A DNA stretch of 64,000 nucleotides from Linnemannia hyalina. Taxonomy: Eukaryota; Mortierellomycota; Mortierellomycetes; Mortierellales; Mortierellaceae. Of the stretch, positions 23,751-35,100 are shown piece by piece. The DNA lies in contig JAHRHY010000007.1 in the NCBI GenBank assembly GCA_019671135.1, forward strand, positions 1,178,001 through 1,242,000, read 5' to 3'. Within the stretch, counting starts at the first letter, position 1, and each line of letters starts with the position of its first letter. A model generated the notes under the pieces. It ran no database searches and was not told the DNA's origin. It saw only the letters and a program-made list of their open reading frames with translations. The position numbers and the translations under genes are program-made.

Positions 23751-24614
23751 CTATTCGGCAGCGGCGATGGCAGAAACAGGAGAAAATAAGGCAGTGGCAG
23801 CTTCCCTCTCCTCCTTCTTGAGCTCCATATCCTCCTCATCAAGAACCTCGCCCTCACCCTTGGTAAAAACTTGGACATGCGAAATTGTGGGCACACTGCG
23901 GAGCTCTGGAGGATTGATAAAGTACAAGTAATCGCGGCCGGGCAATCTCTCCTGGAGGTACCGACGGATCCATACCTCGTCTGTCAGGGGTTGACGGGAC
24001 CAGATCAACCAATGCTCGATGCCTGGTTTGACCGAGTAAGGGAACTCGTTCTTCTTCAGGTTGACCTCGAGCGGGTCGACAGGACCGGTAGGGGATGTAG
24101 GTGGAGAGAGGGATGACGAGCATGAGGAAGTGGAGGATTCGTTTCCATCAGAGTAAGAGAGGGGTGAGGAAGAATCGTCGGTCTTTTCGGCGGGAGGCCA
24201 GTGGAGTATCCGCTGGCGGATATATTCGTCGGGAGAGCCGTATTTTATCGTCCTGCGCTTGATGGCCTTTTGGTATGCGGCCTGGACGGCCTCAGAGCGA
24301 CCCATGGGGCCGAGATCCTTAGAGGCGACCATCTTTGTGAGCTCCGACCAGGAGAATTGGTGTTTTGTTGGTTTCTTGAAAACGAGGGGTTTCCTTGGTG
24401 ATAATGATGATGTGGCCGAGGAAGGGGAAGGAGAACGGGAGTCTGATTTTGATTTGAATTGTTGGGCAAGGGAGCGTTGGGCGAGGGAGGTGTCGAGGGT
24501 GCCCTTGAACTGGGCACCCTTTATCCGCTGCTGCTGTTGTTGCTGTTGTTGGTATTCTTGCATGGTGGGGATGTTGTCTTTTGTGTGTTGTTGTGGGATT
24601 TGACCAACCGCCAT
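23751..24614 (-). CDS. DUF3605 family protein
   Basis: Single exon, 287 aa from the MAVGQIPQQ start; the ORF upstream of it (to 24752) is hydrophobic and looks like translated leader. A short Gln run (8 residues) is near the N-terminus. The conserved domain (~85-230) reads FSWSELTKMVASKD, then AVQAAYQKAIKRRTIKYGS, EYIRQRIL, and after a Ser-rich insert NEFPYSVKPGIEHWLIWS, the hallmark of the DUF3605 family in fungi. Some members are named N-acetylglucosamine-induced protein 1, but no enzymatic function is established. The C-terminus is Glu-rich. Function unknown. Confidence 0.8.
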   Translation of the reverse strand: MAVGQIPQQHTKDNIPTMQEYQQQQQQQQRIKGAQFKGTLDTSLAQRSLAQQFKSKSDSRSPSPSSATSSLSPRKPLVFKKPTKHQFSWSELTKMVASKDLGPMGRSEAVQAAYQKAIKRRTIKYGSPDEYIRQRILHWPPAEKTDDSSSPLSYSDGNESSTSSCSSSLSPPTSPTGPVDPLEVNLKKNEFPYSVKPGIEHWLIWSRQPLTDEVWIRRYLQERLPGRDYLYFINPPELRSVPTISHVQVFTKGEGEVLDEEDMELKKEEREAATALFSPVSAIAAAE

Positions 24615-27003
24615 CTGCTTTTTATGGCTTATGTATATGATTGTGTAGGGCGGAGAGGAGAGAAGGATGAGTAGCAGCGATGGTAGAAAAGCCAAAGGGT
24701 TGCCGCTGTGTTGTTTGTTTTTTGTGGGTATTGGGTATAATGCAGACAACAACAGAAAACAGAAAACAGAAAACAGAAAACAGAAAAGAAGAGAACTAGA
24801 GAGGCGATTGCCTTCTCTTTTTATAAGAAAATGATAAGAGGCGATTTCAGTCCTGGCAATGACGATGACATCATTATTGATTAAAGGAAAATTTTTGTAA
24901 TCGCTGCAGGTGTTCCTTTCACTTCCTATCCGTTTCTTTATTCATTGAGCGCCTGCCCCTTAGTCAACACCAGCTCGTTAATAAGGGCAATTGACAGAAA
25001 GCCATATGGATACTTTGGCAGGGACCATGATCCAAAACATACTGCTCACAAAGAAAGCAATTGTACCCGTACTGGATTTAACGATAACATGCACCCCACT
25101 CGTTGTACCTCCCTAATACCAGGGCTATGCTCTCTTTGTTCTTACCCCAATAGACCAGTTGTCATCTCGGGTTTCTCATTCATCCTTCCCATTTACCCCA
25201 CAAATCCTTCCTTGCTGACTGCGTAACAATTCTCTCTCCTGCTATCGTCCATCACCTCGATAAAGTGAGTTTATTTGTTTATTTCTTATTCTTCTTCTTC
25301 CCTTCTCTCTCCTGCTATCGTCCATCATCTCGATAAAGCGAGTTTATTTTTGTTTATTTCTTCTTCCCTTCTCTACCACTACTCTTACCATCCCCACGAT
25401 TTGCCAGTTCAGCACAAACCTCCCACTCAAACCTGACGCATCACCTGCCTCCACCCCTCTCTCCCCTCCCACCCCTCCAAGAGAAAGAGGAAAGATATGG
25501 GCAACAATCTCTCACAGCAAACAAGGAAAGTCAACAAACAAACAAGTTATCTTATCCGCGAATCGCTGAAAGGGGTCGTGTTAAGAAAAATACGATCCAA
25601 TTGGCCACTGAAAGTTCACCCAACATCACCGACCAAGGTTATCTATCACTCGGTTTACCTTGGCGCTTTTCTCCTTTCTTCTTTTTTGTGTTACTTTGTC
25701 GTTTCTTTTGTCTATTCACTACTAGTCCTGCCCAGACCACTCGCCCCGTCCCCCAGCTTGTGAAAAAGCAGATGGATTGGGTGGGATAAATAGATAGAGG
25801 ACATGAGAATGAGAGTGTGGGAGTGAACTTTGTATACTCTGCCACACTTCAATGGCATCTGAAAAAGGAGGGTAAAAGGAAGGAAAGAAAGAGTGAAAAA
25901 AAATATTCCTCGAAAAGGTTTTTATGGCCAATGCATGGGCCACATGGCGGCTGGACATCTCTTGTGTTGCATCATGCGTTGTGGTTGTACAGCGTGCTTG
26001 ACAGAGGTTCTGAAATGCAAGGCGGAAAAAGAAAGAAGAAAAAAAAACAAAACAAAACAACAAACAATTGGATGTCTGTGCTCGGGAGTTTTGATGATGT
26101 AAGGAAATAAATAAAAAACGACGGGGTGATAAGGGTGAAATATACACGGTTGTGGACGGGTGAATGAGATATCCTACATGTGTTAATAATGAATGACGTC
26201 CAATGATGATGATGGAGGGAACCCTGACAAAGGGTATTTTGCTATTTCTGAACCTGGTATTGGTGTTTATGAGATCATAGCAAGTGACTGATTAAGATGT
26301 GTTTTCCAATGGTCCAATGCATTAGTAAAAGCCTGGCCTAGCCAATATGGAGAAAGAAGAAAGAGAGCCTGTTGATTTGGATGTTTGTACTTGTGTTGCC
26401 GTGGCATGTTGGTCTGAGAGAGAGAGACACTGAGAGAAGAGTTGAACCTTGAGTGCCACGCTGCGCATGAACCTGTTTGCTCTGCCTGGCCGTTTATTTT
26501 GCCAGAGCACGCAGCGAGACAGACAGAGAGCTTCCGCTCAGTCAGCCGAAGGGCTCTAATGTGATTGGGCAGGATGAACCTTTTCTTTTTCTTCCTTCCT
26601 TTCTTCGAGGCTATATCATTTTTTACCCTCCTTCCTCTTTTTCCTTTTCTTTCTTCTTCTCCTTCTTCTCATCATCTCTTTTCGATCCCCTCCTACTTCC
26701 CTTTCCTCCTCCTTCTTCCTCTTCCTTCCTCTTCTTCCTTCCCCTCCGTCCGCTCTCACTCGCACCTCACACACACTTCTTACATCTCTCACACTTCTGA
26801 CACACATACACTCCGTCTTTTTTTATTATTCTTGCATCCTTCACTCTCTCTAATAACTCTTGCATACCATCCATCCATCCATCCATCCTTACTTCCCACT
26901 CTCTTTTGCATCTTTACACTCTTTACCCCTCCACTCTTTGCATTTTTATACCTCAACTCTTATCCTTTCCTTCCCTATCCAACCAACCAAAGAAGATAAC
27001 AAT
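24615..27003. other. Intergenic, DUF3605 / PAQR divergent region
   Basis: 2.4 kb between divergent starts. It holds a CAGAAAA-type short tandem repeat at 24750-24787 next to DUF3605, a 73-bp imperfect duplication at 25230-25380, and a long pyrimidine-rich leader before the PAQR start (26580-26990). An 88-codon frame at 25497-25763 (start MGNNLSQQ) has no family resemblance. Confidence 0.5.
25230..25380. repeat. 73-bp imperfect tandem duplication
   Basis: Two copies share TCTCTCTCCTGCTATCGTCC, then ATCAYCTCGATAAAG and GAGTTTATT. The first shared block starts near 25230 and the second near 25303 (period 73 bp). Each copy ends in a CTTCTTC pyrimidine stretch. It lies between the divergent DUF3605 and PAQR genes. 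Confidence 0.85.
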
Positions 27004-28701
27004 ATGGCTGAGCTGAAAAAGAGAACCCGCTCGAGCTCCGTCAGGAAGGGTGTCCAGTCCGTCGCTGACAAGGCCGCCTCCATGCTCCCCCATATGCCCC
27101 ACATGCCTCACATGTCCCTCGATCTCGAAGGCATCGACGCCGCCATTCTCCACAAGCTCGACACCCTCCTCCAAAAGATCGAATCAAAACTCAGATCCAT
27201 CGAGGCCCCATCCCTCGAAAAGGTCGATCTCACCCTCCGCCAGCTCGAAGAGACCTATGCCACCCTCGAGATGCCTTCCCTCGACGACAAAATCCACGCA
27301 ACCCTCAAGATCATGGAACAAACCTACCAGCACGCCCTCCAGGCAAAGTCGACCCTCAAGGACAAGCTCAGCACAGCCATCTCCATCCTCGAGGACAAGT
27401 ACGTCGAGCTCGAACAGACCTCGTTCGAGCGCATGGACGACGCTATGGACATGCTCGAAAAGGTCGACAGCCGTGCTATTATTGACTACACTATCGACAC
27501 CATCGACGCCCCTCGGCGGGCTGCACTCGCTGGCGCCAAGAGGCTGTTGCGTTTCGAGGAATTGCCTGAGCAGTGGCAGGAGAACAAGTACATCCTCTCG
27601 GGCTATCGCTTCCTCTCCTCAAAGACACAGTGCTTCAAGTCCATCTTTTACGTCCACAACGAGTCTGGCAACATCTGGACCCATCTCCTCGGCTTCTTTT
27701 ACTTCTTGGCCGTCGGCATCTACTTCTTTTCAGGATCCAACCCATACTTTTCGACGACGACCATGACCCCAACATATAACCTGCCCTATGTGCCCGCAGA
27801 CGGATATGACAAGCTGGTCTTCCTTGTCTTTTTCTTGGCTGTGTACAAGTGTCTCCTCATGTCTTCGCTCTGGCACACATTTGCTCAGATTGCACATGAA
27901 GGCACGATGAAGTGCATGGCCTGTCTGGATTATGTCGGTATTTCGATCTTGATTGCCGCCAGTGTTGTTGTGACCGAGTACTATGGTTTTTACTGCGAGT
28001 CGACCTTCCGCAACTCGTACATTGCTGCCACCGCCCTGTTTGGTGTCGCTGGTATTGTCGTCCCTTGGTTGTCCTGGTTCGATCAAAAAGGTATTTACTT
28101 GCATTCCGGTTGTCTTTTATTTTATTTTATTTTGTGGGGTCAGTGGGGTATGTCAGGGTTTGCTTGCGTCTTTTATCTTTGATTGTGACAGTTGGAGTGG
28201 GATGGATGAAAAAAAATAATAATAAACCGGAACATCGGTGTTTCTTTTTGTCCTTTCGCCCACCGTGTGAGCAAAACACCAAAAGGTCTTCTTGTTTCTA
28301 ACCTTCTTTTTTATCCCCTTCTTGAATGAATAACAGAGACACGCTGGCTTCGTATCACTTTCTTCATCTCGATGGCAGCGTCAGCCTTGTTGCCTGTCTT
28401 CCACTTGATGCTGATCCAGGGCGCTGCCCCCACGGTGGAGTGGATCTTCCCTCTCCTCAAGTCGATGGGCTCTTATCTCCTGGGAGTCTTTGTCTATGCC
28501 AACCAGTACCCCGAGAAGCTGTTCCCCGGACGGTTCGATCACCTGGGTTCCTCTCACCAGTTGTGGCATCTGTGCGTCCTTGGAGGTGTGTACTTTAATT
28601 TCTCTGCTGCACTTTCCTTCTGGGAGCGTCGGTATGAGTTTGGGTGCCCCTCTGGTTGGGATGGCATTGCCCCCGTTGGTGGTTTGGTCCCCTTCTCGTA
28701 A
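27004..28701 (+). CDS. PAQR/Izh (hemolysin III superfamily) seven-helix protein
   Basis: Progestin/adipoQ-receptor type membrane protein; fungal Izh members affect zinc and sterol homeostasis and family members are proposed ceramidases. Two exons, 27004-28090 and 28337-28701, give 483 aa. Residues 1-~190 form a long amphipathic helical region of repeated units (LEGIDAAILHKLDTLLQKIE, LEKVDLTLRQLEETY), similar in placement to the long N-terminus of yeast Izh3. The core has HNESGNIWTHLLG (~217), the SSLWHTFAQIAHE segment with Ser and His (~287), and the C-terminal SHQLWHLCVLGG (~434) with the two zinc-type His. These give the S/H/D/H/H metal site of the superfamily. The ligand or substrate is unknown. 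Confidence 0.9.
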
Positions 28702-28981
28702 AACACTTATTCGCTATTTAGCAATAAGATAGACAACCTCCAACAATGTACATTTCCTTTAAACATATGATTTGAGAATGATGCGACTATGGTACGGCAT
28801 GATGATGCGAATGACGGTATTTGCTTTACTGCTGAAGGGCCCTGACGAGTGACAACAGACACAGGTTTGAGAATCAACAAAAAGGGGGGGGGCCATCGAT
28901 TAATACCTAAACACGAGGTCTATGTGTCGTCAAGACAAACAATGCCGTCGATATGTTCATAAGTGATATTATTGTTGGGGA

Positions 28982-29019
<38 letters not shown>

Positions 29020-29774
29020 AACAATTCGACGATCGATATTTTTTTTACTCCGCTTTTATTTCTATCGGCATGTCTGCCGCTGTTACCGTTGCTGTTGATC
29101 AACTGCATTGCTTGCGCAATCCTTCAAGCTGCTCTCGCGCCGTATACGTCAGCGGATACGGGTAAGGAGTTGAGGTTAATTGTCTGGGAGTGCTTCTTCT
29201 TGCCCCTGCTTGCTTGGGGGGCCAACGGTAGAAGGTGAATCCAACCATGACGGAGATGCCGCCTCCAATGGCTGCAACATTGCTCTTTGAAGGAGGTGGT
29301 CGGTGTTGGATAGGCCTGCGTAATTGGAACCGGGACCGGTCGTGTGTGCTGCCCGAGGGTGGTGAAGGGAAAAGAAGAGGTAGTGTTTGTGGGAGGAAGA
29401 AACGATTTCGGCCGCCTTATTCATCCATTTTTCGAGCTTGATGTTGTAGAACAGCATCTTCAGGGGTCACGTTTCCTGCTGGAATATCATATCCTGCAAA
29501 ATTAGAAAAAAACGTGCCACACTGGAACGTTTGGGACCCCTGGCCTTTTCTGGGCCGATTGTCTAAACCTTATCCCCTTCGCCACCATTTTTTTGCCACT
29601 GATTTTGATTTTGCCACTCACCCTTGCTCATGCATAAAACAACCTCTCATTCATTCATTCGTTCATTCACTTACACACTCACTTAGTCACCATCTCACTC
29701 GCTCACTCATTCATCCACTCACTTGTTCTCTCGCTCCGTCTCTTCATACCAACACACATATACACACACAGAGG
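28702..29774. other. Intergenic, PAQR 3' flank and F-box gene leader
   Basis: About 1.1 kb with a GA dinucleotide tract (28984-29015) and, just upstream of the F-box start, a CATTCATTCGTTCATTCAC-type simple repeat (29645-29725). A minus-strand frame of about 100 codons at 29099-29416 is discussed as a finding. Confidence 0.45.
28984..29015. repeat. (GA)n microsatellite
   Basis: An uninterrupted GA tract of about 16 units, GGGAGAGAG...GAGAGTGGG. Confidence 0.9.
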
Positions 29775-31910
29775 ATGAACACAGAAAGGATCATTGACCT
29801 CCCAGAACTCTTCGACGCAATCGCCTCCCACCTCCCCCTCTCAACCCTCTACCAATGCGTCCAAGTCTCAAAAGTCTGGCACACAACCTTCATCCCCCAC
29901 CTCTGGAGGTCCTTCTCCGAAGACCCCTCAAGATGCGTCACTTGGTCCCATAATCTCACAAACGCCGTCCATGCACGATTCGATCGCCCTCAGGAACTCG
30001 AATGGTACAAGGATGTCTATCGTCGCCATGCGAAATATATTCGACACCTTACACTCTTCATCCCTGTCATCCTCGACGCCTGTCTTGAAGGTGCCTTTGA
30101 GCCGCTCGCACCGTCGCTCTTGGACGACTATATGACAGGAGCCTCAGGAACAGGAGCAGGAGCAGGAACTGCGACTATGCCAGCTGTCGGCGGTCAATCG
30201 TTAATCACCAACCTAGAGTCCTTCGCGAACGAAATCGTTGGTCTGGCGTTGGAGATTTACTTACCAGAATTGGCCACAAGAACGAATCCAATGAGTCTTT
30301 TCAGCACTGAACGCGACTACGGCGTCGAAGCAACGACGGAGCCCGCTGCTGGAGCAGGGGAGATGATGACAAAGGCAAGCCGCAGTCCTCAAACACTCCT
30401 TATCGAAGCCTGTCAGAGGTTGATCCTCTGTAACCCGGGGTTGAAGACCTTGAATTGCGGATACACCCCACATATGTTTTATGGGATACAGGCGAGGCTG
30501 CAAGCGATGGGAGAAACAGGTGGTGGTGATGGTGATGGTGATGGTGTCGGAGGTGCTAGGGTATTCAGGTCACTCAGGAACCTTTCCATCGTGGCCAGCA
30601 ACGATCGGATCCCGGTATTACCGCCCAGCGTGACAATTTTCAAATTGATTGGTGGATTCGGCACTGCTGGCGCCCCTCACCATGCCAATCAAATGAATGT
30701 TACAAACAAGTCCTTGAAGGTCTTGGAGATGACCTGCATCGATTCCGAACTCCATCTCCAGACAATCCTGACCCAAGCACCTGCCCTCAAGACCCTGAAA
30801 ATCCATCGGTTCCCCCTCCCAGCCTTCGCCGCCATCCCAGTCTCGAGTCCTTGGCCGCTCTCTCGGATCACGGTCCTGAAATGTCAACATAGTCGAGGAG
30901 GTGCCTCGATTACTATCCCCGCGTATCCTAGCATGTTTCAGAGTTTCCCGTTGCTAGTCGAGTACCATGACAACATGTGGTCCCCAGCTCTCGCTACCCA
31001 GTTGGTCGAACATTGTCCGCTCCTGGAGGTCATTTGGGTCATTCGAGACGCCGGTTTATTTGGGTCACCGTTTGTGTCTGTGCCCAAGGTTGTATCTCGT
31101 CAGGTGGGAGGTCCTGTGACTGACTGTGTGTCGATTTTGTTGACAACGCTTCCGAGGCTCCGGGTCCTGGAGATGCCTCATGAAGTGGTCAAGGCAGAGA
31201 ATGTTTTGGAGCGGCCTTGGGTCTGTTTAGATCTGGAGGAGTTTTGGTGCCAGATTGTCGAGCTTCCCTATTTGACTGCAGAGGAAGAGCAGAAGACCCA
31301 AGAGATTCGTCGGAGGGAAGAGGAAGGGGCGAAGGGGTCTTACCAACAATATGCCAGGAGGACGGACAAGGAGGGAGAGCTCATGGAACTCCATGAGAGT
31401 TGTATCTCTACAAGAAAGCAGATCATGGCCCAGCTTGCAAAGTTGACCTCACTCAAGTACCTTTCCCTTAGTCCAGATTTCAAGACCAGAGACGACCTTT
31501 TCGGGAACCGACTGGGCTTGAGGCATGTGTACAAGTCTCCGCGGGACGGACGGAATTATATCCGATACGACGACGTCCTACCGGACACCCTCCATCTGCG
31601 CCTCGACACAGGACTCGACCAACTCGCCTGTCTAAAGAAGCTAGAGTTTCTCAGCTTTGAATCCATAGACCACCGCCTTGACACTGCCGAGATCGAATGG
31701 ATGGCGAGAGAGTTCCCTAGACTGAAAGAGACGCGCGGTTTGGTGACGGATAGCTACGTTGGAGCTGAGCCCGACCCCAAGATCGATGCTCTGATTGCAC
31801 TGTTGCGGAGACTTCGACCAGATGTGGCACAAAGACAGAGTTTTGGCGGGTATGCAACGAAAATAGCACATACTTCGTTTGGGTTTACTTACAGTAACGA
31901 CTGGAATTGA
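29775..31910 (+). CDS. F-box protein
   Basis: Intronless, 711 aa from MNTERIIDLPELF. The open frame continues upstream to 29514 but that part translates TCACTCATTC repeats, so I take 29775 as start. The F-box (residues ~6-46) reads IIDLPELFDAIASHLPLS, YQCVQVSKVWHTTFIPHLW and would bind Skp1 in an SCF ubiquitin ligase. The rest resembles degenerate leucine-rich repeats (LKTLNCGYTPHMF, LKVLEMTCIDSELHLQ, LKYLSLSPDFKT), as in the large F-box families of Mortierella-type fungi. Substrate unknown. Convergent with TMEM94 (237 bp). Confidence 0.85.
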   Translation: MNTERIIDLPELFDAIASHLPLSTLYQCVQVSKVWHTTFIPHLWRSFSEDPSRCVTWSHNLTNAVHARFDRPQELEWYKDVYRRHAKYIRHLTLFIPVILDACLEGAFEPLAPSLLDDYMTGASGTGAGAGTATMPAVGGQSLITNLESFANEIVGLALEIYLPELATRTNPMSLFSTERDYGVEATTEPAAGAGEMMTKASRSPQTLLIEACQRLILCNPGLKTLNCGYTPHMFYGIQARLQAMGETGGGDGDGDGVGGARVFRSLRNLSIVASNDRIPVLPPSVTIFKLIGGFGTAGAPHHANQMNVTNKSLKVLEMTCIDSELHLQTILTQAPALKTLKIHRFPLPAFAAIPVSSPWPLSRITVLKCQHSRGGASITIPAYPSMFQSFPLLVEYHDNMWSPALATQLVEHCPLLEVIWVIRDAGLFGSPFVSVPKVVSRQVGGPVTDCVSILLTTLPRLRVLEMPHEVVKAENVLERPWVCLDLEEFWCQIVELPYLTAEEEQKTQEIRRREEEGAKGSYQQYARRTDKEGELMELHESCISTRKQIMAQLAKLTSLKYLSLSPDFKTRDDLFGNRLGLRHVYKSPRDGRNYIRYDDVLPDTLHLRLDTGLDQLACLKKLEFLSFESIDHRLDTAEIEWMAREFPRLKETRGLVTDSYVGAEPDPKIDALIALLRRLRPDVAQRQSFGGYATKIAHTSFGFTYSNDWN

Positions 31911-32147
31911 GAATAGAAAAAAAAAAACAAAAAGAGTATTCGGTAAATAGACACTTTGCGACAGCATTAATTATTTATTGAGCGTGTTTTTTTCTATGGC
32001 TTGCTGGCTACTTTTTCTGGCGTTTTGTTCAAAACGAGAATTAGGCGGTAAAAAGTGGAAAAGTGAAGAGCAAAATAATACGGATGTGAAAGAGTGGGGT
32101 GGTGGAGAAAAGAGGTTCATTAAAAACAAGAAAGAGTAAAAAAAAAA

Positions 32148-35100
32148 TTACAGAGGGGAATGCATGCCGAGTTTGGTGTTGAACTCAAGTTTGGCCAGCT
32201 TTTGAGCACGGATACACTCTTTCAGATCGCGGGCCTTGACGACCTCCTGGATCGGTATGAACACGATCGGCCAGAGGAACGAGATCACAAACAGCCACCA
32301 GGGAACATCATTCACCTTATGTGGGCCCCTGAACAGCGACACTGCACAGAACACAAACTGCAGCGCCAGGCTATGAAGATAGGAAGAAAAAGAAGTGTGG
32401 TAGGTTGAAAATGAGTTAACAAGGACCCCATAAAATCGTCATGCTGCGGCAGCATGAAATGCAGGGACTGTTCTTACCAAACAATGCAAGCGCCGATCCA
32501 GGTACGGTTCTTCCAGGGCTGGAATGAGCGGAGGGAAAGGGCGCGGCTCATGAACGTGCTGGACATCCAAACCATGTACCAGACCCAAATGATCATAGTA
32601 TAGTTCTGGGCATACAGCAGTGCCCACTGCTCATTCACTGACCACTGCAGCCAAGGCGTCCCGTTCCCGAAACTGTTGAACAAAAAGTGGTATCCTTCCT
32701 GGCCGTCATATATATGTAGCGAGCTATTGTTTGAAGTATGACACAAAGAAGTGGATATTAGACGGCATGTTGTCTTGTGCGTATCGCTTGAGTTTCAAAG
32801 TTAACAGAGCGGTAACAAAGTACAGGGATCTCATATACTTACTAGAGGAAGACAAAGACGCACATTCCGGTGGGGAGGATAAACCGTGCAAGGAAGTAAT
32901 AGATGAAGCGTGGGAGATCGCGAAGTGGCGACATATTCTTGCCTAAGAGAGGTAAAGATTGGTGGCAAAATTTAGCTTTCTTCCTTGTGACAGGAACTTA
33001 CGCTCAAACATCAATGAGCGAGCATACATCACAAGAATGAAAACACTTACTGGGCATCATGGTCATGGTATCTGGCTCGTGAGGTGAGAAAAAGTAGGAG
33101 AGAATCAAGAGTGGGACAATGACCCACATAACCCAAAGGATTTGGTATCCCGTCATGGCTGGTGGCAACAGGAAGCAGTACGAGATCAGGAGCAGTAAGG
33201 AGACTGACATGAAAGAAGCAATCATGAACACCACACCCTACCATAGCGAAGGTACAAGAAATAAGAGCAAAAGCTAGAAAGTCAGTCCACTTGAATAACC
33301 TTGCGTTGTCATTTCGGACTTAAAAGTATTGACAACTTACCTGGCGTTGTGAGTTCAAAAGTCGACGGGCTTCACGGACAACCTGAGTCAACGCGTACAA
33401 ACTTGTTTCACTGTGCATGGTAAGACCACATGGCAGACTGTTGATTTTGGCGCCAAGCGAGAAGGCCGAACGCGACTCTGGGCTCGAGTTCATTTTAATC
33501 GGTTCCATGCCAACACTAATATCCGCCTGAACAATGTGCACATAAAATGACAACCCTGCGTTAGTTTCGTCTGTTGACCTTGTCTGATGCCCTGACATTC
33601 AGTTCCCATAATGCCAAAAAAACACCCGAAAAGTCTTACCTTAGCGAAGGCGGCGGTGTTGTTGATGTTGAGTGAGCTTCCGATACAGCAGACGACTTCG
33701 CCATAATCCTGGAAGATCTTGATCATTTCCGTCGCTGCCTCAGGACCACATTCCGCAAATAGAGAAACGTGCAGAGGGATATCGTCCACGGCCTCAAGAT
33801 GGGGGCGGATGTTTTCAATTCCCCGTGGCAGCTGAGCCTTGATGTCATACGACTCCAAGTATCCTGTGCTGGCGCCAAATGGGTCCGATGCCGACGACAA
33901 GAGAATACAGCTGTTCCAGTCCGTCTCTAACCCCAAGCGATCTGCAAACGCTTTGCTCTCCCTCTCGCTCGCAGGTGAAAAGTATACGAACCGAATTCCA
34001 GCCAGCCCCAAATCCTCAATAAAATCGCACACGTTCTATGGAGGGAGAGAGTTCGATGGTGGTAAATATCAGAGTTGGATGAGGAGCAAACTTGCACATA
34101 CCAGCATGAGGTGCGAACAACATACCGTTTTGGGTTGGTGAGCAAGGGTGGTCATGCCAAGGAAGATCTGACCTTGGATCGCCTCTTCAATAAACTCCTG
34201 AGAATCGACCTGTAGCGTGGAATCAAGATGTTCCTCTGACCCCTCCTCCTCGTTTTCAGCTTGCGCCAAGTCCATTTCCCGCAATCTTCGCCACCTCTGC
34301 AATGGTCCTGTGTCGATCTTGGCTGTGCTCACGCCTTGATCCTCGACCGACGCCCCAATGTCCTGCTCTTCATCCTCGACGTCGCTATCGCCACCGATAT
34401 GAATCACAATGTTGACCGGATCGGGCAAACTGCTCAAGTCCATCTTGCGGCCCTGGCCCGACCGTTGCATAGTCACTGGAATAGGGTCTTCCTCGATCTC
34501 ATCATGTCCTTGACTCGAAAGGTGCCCGCTGTCAGAAGATTGAGGGTCGACTTTGTTGTCTGTCTCAGGAAGCACTCGTAAGGGCAATGTGATGAATCCA
34601 TTTGCGGAAGAGTTAAAGTCCAGTGGCTGAGGACCCTTTTCAATCGCCAAGGGTCGGTAAGCGTAGGCGACACACTGCAAGTCATTGACAACTGCCGTCT
34701 GATAGAAATCCGAGATCTTTTTCAGCATCTATAGTGTGCAAAACCAACGTGGGTTAGGTCTTAAAATTTCATCCGCATATATCACGAAGTAATAGTCATG
34801 CAGGCAACCGAAAAACTTACAGCGTCGTTAAGGTCCTGAAGCCCGGTGCCATCCCAATACTCTGTGCAGCACTCCACAACACACTCGACATGACCGTCCG
34901 TCAAAACCATATAACCGTCGCCGGCACCCTCGTGGTAGATTGTACTGATCATGGTTGGGATCTCGAATGTTGTCAGTTTGCCAAAGGTCATTGGCGGCAT
35001 AGGGACATAGGGGTGATAGCAAAAAATCTCCTTTTGAAGCGTGAACGGGCGGAGTGCTTCACTGGTGAATCCAATCTCCTTGCCCAGTCGACAGAGGCAA

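Noticed and set aside
25230..25380. Repeat pair considered as a CRISPR array
   Set aside because: Only two copies directly abutting, no spacers, eukaryotic context.
25497..25763. 88-codon plus-strand frame beginning MGNNLSQQ
   Set aside because: A myristoylation-like start but the rest is Ser/Phe/Pro-rich low complexity inside a long intergenic region, with no splice partner or family match.
29514..29774. Upstream in-frame extension of the F-box protein
   Set aside because: Translates TCATTCACTC-type repeats; the internal start directly precedes the F-box.
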